A stretch of DNA of 64,000 nucleotides, taken from assembly GCA_026261815.1 (NCBI GenBank), contig JAMPIT010000230.1, positions 38,710,501-38,774,500 of the forward strand, written 5' to 3'. Positions 55,602 through 64,000 of the stretch are shown here, piece after piece. Source of the stretch: Monarcha castaneiventris obscurior (lineage: Eukaryota; Chordata; Aves; Passeriformes; Monarchidae). The notes below the pieces were generated by a model. It was given only the letters and a program-made list of their open reading frames with translations, was not told the DNA's origin and did not search any database. The translations under genes and the position numbers were made by a program. Position 1 is the first letter of the stretch. Each line of letters opens with the position of its first letter.

Positions 55602-55716
55602 CTAAGGGACACAGATTTAAAACTTTTTCAGTTACATTCAAATAGGTTAGTTATGTACAGCACTACTGCATTTTTAAAAGGCTCAGAGATCACTGTCACG
55701 GCTTTTGCTTTCTTAC

Positions 55717-55796
55717 CTTTCATCTGTTTTGATGAAGTACACGTTCTCTGTACCAATGCCCAGGAAGGAGGCTGCCTTCTTCATTGAGTAATGGCA
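55717..55796 (-). CDS. GADL1: GADL1 internal exon b (PLP-stacking histidine)
   Basis: An acceptor ending in cacag is followed directly by TGC CAT TAC in phase 0. The 26 full codons begin CHYSMKKAASFLGIGTENVY and end in KTDE, plus AG of a split Arg codon, then a gtaaga donor. The His of CHYS (codon 55791-55793) corresponds to the residue that stacks on the pyridoxal ring in the GAD family. The exon length (80 nt) and the 0-to-2 phase pattern join perfectly to the neighbours on both sides. An intron of only 115 bp separates it from exon c. MKKAASFLGIGTENV is characteristic of GADL1; CSAD has a different stretch here. Confidence 0.95.
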
Positions 55797-58299
55797 CTGT
55801 GAATGAGAGAGGCACAAAAAAAAAAAGTACATGCAATTAAAACAAGAGAAATAAATTCCTTAACATAGGGAACAGTGACACTAAAATTAATTCAACAGCA
55901 CCTAACAGCCATGACAACATATTCTAACACAAAAAGCAAACTGATAAGGTACATATCACAAAGTCCATCTTCTACTTAACAATAACACACACTTAAAGCT
56001 GGAGGAAAAAAGACAAAAAAATGTGTACAATGTTTAAAATGCAGGCTTAAGAAAAAAAAAAAAGGAGAAGCTCTATTCCATACAATTTTTCTTAAAGCTG
56101 GTTCTGCATTAGAATGAAAAGTAGAAGCTTTGAAATGTCATGAGGGAAGAATTATTATTTTTTTCCAAATGTTTTAATATAAATGAGTCAAAAGTATCAA
56201 TGAGTGTAAGAGTTAGGAAACACATGAGGAAAAGGGTCTAAAGGCTATTTAACTCAACAGCCTGGAAGCAATTAATTAGGTCAGAAAGTCCAAAAGCACC
56301 ACCCGTTGGAAACTGGACCCTTAGTTAGGATGTATCTTATGGTACATTTGAAGCCTCTACCCCTTTATGCTTGTAACTCTTCTATGTGCTTGCTGTAATC
56401 CTCAGCTGGTGGCCACTGCCAGAGACAGGATACTCTGCTAAACTGACCTGTGGCCTAATTCAGCAACCCATGCTCACAGGATCAAGGAGCTCAAGCTCCA
56501 AGACCTACCAAAGCTTAAGATGTAGTACAATGGGGATTTGCAAGGCTTTCAACACCCTATCTCTGCTAAAGGATCTGAAAATCATGGTGGTGTGAAGATA
56601 GTTCATGTGAATGTGAACCTTAGAAGCTAATATGAAAGCAAGCAGACTTTAGACAGGACTCAGTACATCTTCAGATTTTAACGTGGATTTTGCAAAAGGT
56701 TCCAGTGTGGACCAGGCTGCATTTTTCAGAAAATTTAGTTACTATTTTAGCAAAGCATTTTAGCTAGGTCTCTTCACAGAGACATCTCTGAATGAGTATA
56801 CAGACACATGCAGCCCACTTCTCACTTTGCACTGACTGAAGGGCATCAGTCCATGAAGCCTGTGAAGTGAGTGTAAAGGAGGATTTTAGAAATGGGTGTT
56901 TACTTAATCAGAATGTGGTAAAATGACTAAGGTGAGAATGCTATTCAAGCCTACAGACCACTCCATACTTTTTACAAGCTTTTTTTCTGTTGAACAAATA
57001 GTAATGGTCTATCTAACCATATTTCCAACATTCATCTTTGTAAGGACCTGCTCTACTGTGGATACTGTTATTCCAGCACAAGAACACTTTGTCTTATTCC
57101 AGAACAAGAGTACACCGATCTCTGCTTAATTTGCCTTCAAGATTATCCTGGGAACTCAAGATACAGTAACCTTCTTGACCTGAAGATATTTAGATGTCAA
57201 AACTACCCACTCATAGCAGTGGAGTCAGTTTTGAGAGTACACCACATCCCATAGGACTAGAGAGTGCTTCCCAGAACCAAGACCATCCAACTCTTGGATT
57301 ATCACTGCCCTTCTCACAAAAATAAAATTGTCTCTTTTACGCATTATTATTACCGAAGGGTTAAAATAACACATACTCCAGCAAATGCAAAGATGTCTAG
57401 AATTGTTACTTTTCATACAGGAGGTGAAGCCAGGTGGTTAATTAATTCCATTTTCTTCCTGAGAGTTCACACAAATGCAGTTACTGCAGAACATAATTAT
57501 GAAAAATGTACAACATTTTAATGTGTGGGCATGAATATATTAAGGGTATTAAAGCCTGTCACGCTTATTTTGATGAGATGGATGATCTCAGAGGGCTCTT
57601 TTTCTTTTTGACAAAGAGGTTTCCCCCACCATCACCCACTTTTTAAACAAAGGCATACAAAGACACTACCTGATACTATTGAGTAGTTTTAAGAAAGCTT
57701 AATTTGTAACATGACACATCCTCAAGGCCTTTAGGGCTCCGTCATTTAGACTGTTACAAGAATAATAGCATACATAGGTGGATAATTAGTCTTACATTAT
57801 ATCAATAAAGGTAATAATGACTGTAAGTGGCTGTGTGTTGTTCAGTAGAAGTTTGGAGATGTTTTTGACTGACTAGTGAATCACTTAAAATACAAGTTGC
57901 CTCCACCACTGATTTCTAGCCATTACTTTCAAATGCAAGGTATGAATCACTGAGAATAATCAGATTGCTCCAAACTGAGAAAGCAGTAAACCTACAAATT
58001 CAGTATACTAGTAAGCAAACAATCAGTAAATCATATATTTTATTATAAACAATGGTGTGAGACACTGGAAGAAAGATAAAAGAGGCTTGAGTACCTGAGA
58101 GATTATACCAAAAAGCAGAGGAAAAGAGAAGAACAAAGGGAATATCAAAACAAAACAGGCTGCAAGATACATTATTTTTCCTCCAGAAGTACTTCTGTAC
58201 TTCTTGGAAAATTCCGTCCTCCAGTAGGACAGAAAAAGAACAAGACTCATAATACTACATAGACTTGGAATAGGCTTCCTTTGATGAAAAAAGAGGTCT

Positions 58300-58343
58300 T
58301 TCAGTTATACTGAAAGGATTTTTCAGTTATACTGTAAGGATTT
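58300..58343. repeat. 22-bp tandem duplication
   Basis: Two copies of a 22-base unit starting TTCAGTTATACTG differ at one position. The first copy also forms an 8-bp-arm hairpin (CTTTCAGT / ACTGAAAG). The duplication is probably recent. Confidence 0.9.
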
Positions 58344-59877
58344 CTTCCCCCCCTCCCACCACTATCACTACGAGAAGCCATTATGCTAAATTGCATTGCA
58401 TCATTTTAAGAAAAAAAATATACCAAAGAACATTTAGCATCTCCAGTCACAAGAGGGTCAACTAATTCTCTTTTCATAGTTCCCTTTCCAAGAAAGGAGA
58501 AAGAAATATTCAGATTAAAAGTATTATTTTAAATGCTGTGAGCTCAGATTACTCTTATCATGTCTTTCACAGTTTAGTTTGTTTGGACAAATTATTAAAT
58601 CTGTAGCCATTTTCAGTAAGAAATTACCACCTTTGAGCAAAAGATCAAATTGGAACATTGGTGCATTTAAAATGTGCTGCTTTATTATTTTACCTATATC
58701 TAGACGTAATTTTCATTTCCTGATAATGTTTGCAAAGACAAAGTACTTTCTACCTGTGCTCATTAAAGCAGAAGATAAATTTGTATTTTCTTGATGTTAA
58801 AAAGTTTCCTAGAAACATGACTGCATAAAGCAATTACATTATTATGAGATTGTTTTACTACTCATTTTTGTCTGTTGTAATTTCAACAGGGGACAACATG
58901 ATAAGTTAATGTTGTGTTCTCTCACTTTATTACTTTCATGATCAAGTTGCACTGGGGAGGAATTCAGTTTCATTGCATCTAAAAAGCTTCTCATATCAGC
59001 ATGTATATTTCAACTGTTTACACATCCTCTTCTAGCCTTAGTTACCTCAAATTTAGCTGATTTCTATCTTTCCGATCAATGTAATACATACTCATGCCAG
59101 AAAGAGTTTAGATGGGACTCAAATAACAAAAAGTGATAAAAAGGTGGGCTGATATCTACAACTGGAATCTTATTCATCCTCTAAAGAGCCACAAATCATG
59201 CCTCAAGAAAGTGGGATATACTCTTCTACTCCTACTGTCTCTAGAGGAATCACTCCAGCAAAAGTACTACAGAGTGGCAGCATAAACTGCATTCATTGTG
59301 TATCACCACAGTTTTAAATATCTAAGCATTTTACTTGCAGGAACAAGGAGCCTTTTTTATTCCTGAAAGCCAAACCGAATATGTGAGGACCTTGGGTAGG
59401 CCATGCATTAAATATACATCTTTATGTTATCCAAGAACATACAAAACATACATAGCCCCAGATCACATCAAGTTCAGTCATTGAAAGTCTGTGCATTCCC
59501 CTGCTCTGCAGCAGGGCAAATCTTTCAACCCAACAAGTGCCAAACTGCAACCTAGGGACTTAGCAAATCAAGGCAAAAATCATTTTACTTCATCACAGCA
59601 CTGCAGCCAAGCCCTAAAATTACACAAGGGCCTTGAACAGTCATGCCTTTTGACTCCTTATAAATACTTGGTTCATTATAGGCTCACGGCTTCTCCATGC
59701 CAATGCTGTTGCCTGATTCATGATGAGGATAAACCCAGGTTGTTAACTTCTCCAAGTTTTGTTTTAGTTTTTGTTTGTTTGTTTTGCTGGGGGGTGGGGG
59801 GGGTGACAATTTACTTCTCCGGGTACCTCTTCAGTTAAAACAAAACCAACAAAAAACCCCAACAAAAACAAAGGATG

Positions 59878-60755
59878 TTTGGAGAGGGGATCGAGTGTAC
59901 CCTCAGGAAGCTCACAGATGACACCAAGCTGGGTGGGAGATAGATCTGCTGGAGGTTAGGAAGGCTTTGCAGAGGAAGCCGAACAGGCTGGAATGATGGG
60001 CAAGGCCAAGCGTGTGACGTTCATCAAGTCAAAGTGCTGAGTCCTGCACTTGGGTCCCAACAACCCCAGGCAGCACGACAGGCATGGAAAGGAGTTGCTG
60101 GAAAGTGGCCCGGTGGACAAGGCCCTGGGGGTGCTGGTCAACAGCAGCTGAACATGAGCCAGTGTGTGCCCAGGAAGCTGAGAAGACCCATGGCATCCTG
60201 GCCTGTATCAGCAGTGGTGTGGCCAGCAGGACCAGGGCAGTGACACCTCAAATCCTGTGTCCAGTTTTGGGCCCCTCACTGCAAGAAAGACATTGAGGGG
60301 CTGGAGCAAGTCCTGAGAGGGCATCAAAGCTGGTGAAGGATCTAGAGAGTGAGTCCTATGAGCAGTGCCTGAGGGAGCTGGAGATGTTTAGACTGGAGAA
60401 AAGGAGGCTCAGAGGGGACCTTATTGCTCTCTACAACTGCCTGAAAGGAGGGTGTAGCCAGGTCAGGGGTCAGACTGTCTCCTAAGCAACCAGCCAAGGA
60501 TGAGAGGACATAGCCTCAAGCTGTGCCAGGGGAGGTTCAAGTTGGACAATAAGAATTTAGTCACAGGAAAGGTTAAGCATTGGAAGTTTGCCCAGAGAGG
60601 TGGTGGAGTCACCATCCCTGGAGGTGTTCATGGAACAACCAGACATCGCATTTAGTGCCGTGGTCTTGTTGACCGGGTGGTAACCAGTCAAAGGTTGAAC
60701 CTGATGATCTTAGAGGTCTTGCCCAACATAAATGCTTCCTTGGTTCTGTGATTCA
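59878..60755 (+). mobile_element. CR1 LINE 3' part, about 0.9 kb, antisense in a GADL1 intron
   Basis: The longest recent-looking CR1 copy here. It begins with the CR1 block coding for the DDTKLGG region (TGACACCAAGCTGGGTGGGA), passes through CTGCACTTGGGTCCCAACAA and GGGGGTGCTGGTCAACAGCA, and ends at the shared tail (CTTAGAGGTCTTGCCCAACA). It is 5'-truncated with several frame breaks, inserted opposite to GADL1 transcription in the intron between exons a and b. Confidence 0.92.
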
Positions 60756-62469
60756 AAGGTGCAAAATGTTAAATGAGACTCAAAATAAAAACAATAATAA
60801 AAACACTAAGATTGCACGACATCAGCACTTTTGTACTTATCTCAAGTGTGGACTACTGATTACATATATTCTCAATATGGCATATCTGAACAAAAGTTTC
60901 CAAAAGGTCATGTAGTACCTTGGACTCAGTACAGGTGAATCTAAAATAAGTATAAATTAATATGCCCTTTTCCTCCCTTATAACGATGAATAAACACTAG
61001 TGATCTTAGAAAATAGTTACATTATCTAGATATTAAAAGCATCAGTTTTACAGTAACTGATTATTGAGTACTAAGGACTACGTAGTTGTGTGAATCAAAC
61101 AAAGTGTTAGAGAGCAAAAGCATGGCCTTACAAATAATTTGCCAATTTATTTTTCCTGGTCAGCTCTATGTTTTATGGTTTTGGTCTTCCTGGTGAAGCA
61201 AAGACATAAAAATTATTTTTTTCTGGCAGTCAGTTATAATTTCTTTTGACATGAAATTAAATATTTGCTTATTTCAGAGTAAGAAATGTGTTGTAATTAA
61301 ACCATGCAATGAAATAAAATGTTACTTCATGATAAAAGTTTCATGGGCTTCACTTCAAAAACACTCATGGAACTTGCTTCAAACTCATTTTTTCCTCCTT
61401 AACTATTTTGAAGATGTAACACGATGGATTAAGTATGAACTGGCATGTAATTTCATACACACATTTTTCAGGAAAAAAAAAAGAAAACAAACAAGAAAGT
61501 ATATTTTGTTTGGGAGAAAAACCAAACAAACCACCTTTTTTTAGGACAACTGGGCTCCGTTTCAAAAGACGTGTTATCCTGGAAAACTTATACAATTTCT
61601 TCATTCCTCAGGCTTCTTCAAAATAAGCCTCTCATCTATTGGCACTGCAAACTGTTTGGAGCATAAACGTCTGAGCTAAAATTATTCTAGTAACTCTATA
61701 TTTTCTAATACAATGAGGTTCTGTACAGACTTCCACTGGGGCATTTATACAGTAGAGTCAGAATTAATAACAATTCTTCATTAATCAAATTATAAACTCT
61801 TAAAACTGAAGGGACAGGGAAGAGAAAAAAGCCTCTTGAAACTACCTTCAGAATAAATGTATGAATGTAACTCCATTTCCCACAGGCATTTTGGACTGAT
61901 ATTATTCAAAAACTTTAAAAACTAGCCACATATTTTCAATTATTTAAAGAAAAAATGTCTAAAGGTCCAGCATTTTTTTCTGAGAGGCATATGGTGGGCT
62001 TGACTCTGTACCAGAACCAATCTGTATTCAGACATAGGGCAGAGTGGGAGCTGCAGAGAGCCTTCTCACAGGTCCACAAGTACTCAGTTTAGTACAAATT
62101 AAACATGCAGAAAAAAACCTTTGACATCCAAAACCTACCTACAGTTCCTGCTAGACTTTATGTTGTGGGAAATCAGATGCTGCAGACCTCCACAATAAAG
62201 CACATGCATTCTGCTTCAGGTTTGCCCCATGTACAACCTATTCTTATATCAGCAGTTTTCAAAGCAGGAACATCTGTGTTTGTTTTCTGAAAGTAAGAAA
62301 GGTTCTGCAGGGAAATTTACCATCAGACTTCTCCACTTAGCTCCAATATTCCACGTCATACAATGATGTCAGAATTATTGTACCAGTGCCCCATCAGATA
62401 AGAAAATGATATAATCCTGCAGCTATTAAAAAACAGAGTTCAAAAAGCTTTTCTTTGTTTTCGTTTTAC

Positions 62470-62585
62470 CTCTTCCGAAGCGAACAGAACTAGTCTTGGC
62501 AGACCTGAAAGCCCTTTCTCCTTTATCTCAGGACAAAATTTGTATCTTGCTAAGTTCATAGCATACATATTAGAAACAGAGCCAC
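62470..62585 (-). CDS. GADL1: GADL1 internal exon a (start of PLP-domain core)
   Basis: First recognisable exon of the minus-strand gene in this window. After a tgcag acceptor, two bases (GT) complete a split Gly codon. Then 38 codons follow, beginning GSVSNMYAMNLARYKFCPEI and ending in FASEE, before a gtaaaa donor in phase 0. The Gly-Ser-Val-Ser-Asn-Met block is the small-loop region that positions the PLP phosphate in group II decarboxylases (GAD, CSAD, GADL1). The wording around it (MYAMNLARYKFCPEIKEKG) fits GADL1 better than GAD65/67. It is 6.7 kb upstream of the next exon. The expected preceding exon, which should end in a Phe-Asn-Pro-Gly motif, is not visible between here and 64000, so the N-terminal part and the start codon are outside the window. 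Confidence 0.93.
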
Positions 62586-64000
62586 CTGCAAAAAGAGACA
62601 TACAAATATTGTATAAGCCACTGTATGAGTACCTTTCCTGCCTCTGAGTGCTTGATCTACTAAGAGAAAAATAAACCCCGCAGGTATCCTAGTGACACAT
62701 CCATCACACTTTATTTCCTCCCCTGAAGGCTACATACATAAAATGAACCTTGGGCTCTGCAGCAAGCATGGAAACAGAGGCTGTTTGCATGCACTTTGGG
62801 GATATTTCCCAAGGAATAAGGGCTGTGCCCAGGCACAAGTTCTTCCCGACAGAGAACACCCTGCCACAGCACCTCCCCCTCTACACTGAAGCAGTGCAAG
62901 CTCGGCTGCCTGCACCAAGCTCAGAGCCTTGGGGATCTCTTGGGCAACCTGGCCTCAGAGGACCATGGGAGAAAAAGGTCTGTGGAAGAAAAAAAAAAAA
63001 CCCAAACAAAACAAAACAGAAAAAAAACCCACAGTGAGTGGGAACTGAAAGATCTGCAAGGTAAGATCTGGACGAGCTTTATTCACTAGGGACCAGTTAT
63101 ATTCACCTAGAAAGACAAAATCAAAGGAGTAAGAAAAACCCTCATATAAAACTAGAACCAAGAAAAGGACAATTAATTTACCTTCTCTCAGTAGATCACT
63201 AAGTTCTAAGACAGAAATTCTGCTGTAAAAGTAAGGCTTCTACCAAAAATATACATCAAATTTGATGTGAAAAAAAAAATCCATACTCTTTATATATTAA
63301 AAAAATACAGAATTTCAGCTTATTTATTTTTCTACTACTCGTGTATAGGCTATAATTACTGACTTTGTTTCAGTTTTGGAGGGGGAGTTTAAACTCATGT
63401 ACTCATTTAATTTCTCTTCTCACCCCCAAAATAGATATAAAAGCTTCACATCTAGCCTAATTATTTGTTATCTGAATAATCTGGAATATCACCATTATGC
63501 TTCATTATTTCAATGCAGTGGGCTGGAACACTGCCTTACAGAACATTTGAAAAACATGGTTTGCCAAGCGGCTTAAGAAATACCTGTTTGGCCTAATCAT
63601 AGCATTTAATAAAATTATGAAAATTCAAAGGAGTTAAGATCATGTAAACTCTTGCTGCCACACTTCATAGGCAGGATACACCTATCTATAACCTCAGGCA
63701 CCATGGGCTGGTGTCTAGCACATGAATCAGCTCCCTGCCTGTCAGCTGACTCATCCCAATGAGGCTGTTGGTGTTGTTAATAAGATCAGGAAGGGCATCA
63801 GCTAAAAACAATTAATTGCCATGTAATTATATTTAATGTAGAACTTTTTTTCATTCATTCACTGGTCAGAATCACTGAATTATTGCTAGAAACACACACG
63901 ATAAGCCTAGATTAAATAAATAAATGAACTCCAATGCTCACAGAATTAATGGTATTAGGCATTAGTTTATAATGACCTAGCTGGAGGTCTGACTGTTCCT
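62586..64000 (-). other. Upstream GADL1 intron (partial)
   Basis: Non-coding DNA between exon a and the window edge. I looked for the exon expected to end in Gly-Ile-Phe-Asn-Pro-Gly and did not see it. It contains an A/C-rich low-complexity patch near 62985-63035, and an AT-rich stretch at 63715-63970 with several TAATT/AATTA core sites. Confidence 0.7.

Larger units (their letters stand above)
55797..62469 (-). other. GADL1 intron a-b (6.7 kb)
   Basis: Consensus gt...ag boundaries on the minus strand. It contains a CR1 copy at 59878-60755, a 22-bp tandem duplication at 58300-58343 and T/G-rich low complexity at about 59757-59805. I see no coding exon inside; ORFs here lack recognisable protein similarity. 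Confidence 0.8.

Noticed and set aside
63183..63233. Exon-like segment on the minus strand (cttttacag acceptor, gtaaat donor, open frame ISVLELSDLLRE)
   Set aside because: The peptide does not match the GADL1 region expected before exon a (Gly-Ile-Phe-Asn-Pro-Gly end).

Overview
The window looks like nuclear DNA of a bird. It is AT-rich, has long gene-poor stretches, and carries several CR1 LINE copies with the typical avian 3' end, older CR1 and MIR-like remnants, and simple-sequence repeats. There are no operons or densely packed ORFs. Almost every open reading frame over 60 codons is a chance ORF in intron or intergenic DNA.

One gene is clearly supported: the middle of GADL1 (glutamate decarboxylase-like 1, an acidic amino-acid decarboxylase), transcribed on the minus strand. 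I placed nine coding exons between 62585 and 31244. All have consensus AG/GT splice sites and compatible phases. Joined, they give 857 nt (about 285 codons) with no stop or frameshift. They cover most of the PLP-binding core: the stacking His, the Asp that contacts the PLP ring nitrogen, the Asn-Pro-His-Lys Schiff-base lysine, and the mobile catalytic loop. The N-terminal exons (including the start codon) lie beyond 64000. The last roughly 60 C-terminal residues were not found by eye in 1-31243, so they are either further downstream or too diverged to spot.

Layout: 1-31243 is non-coding (3' intron and/or intergenic). It has CR1 copies at 3.9, 10.2, 16.7 and 22.2 kb, an old decayed CR1 at 17.5-19.5 kb, a MIR-like SINE at 8.8 kb, and an 862-base run with no pyrimidine at 15284-16145. 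31244-62585 is GADL1 exons and introns, with three further CR1 pieces in introns (39.1, 48.3-49.2 and 59.9-60.8 kb). 62586-64000 is an upstream intron. I found no new system of genes. The most unusual object is the long polypurine tract. Two strong hairpins and some AT-rich, homeodomain-site-rich stretches are lesser points of interest.
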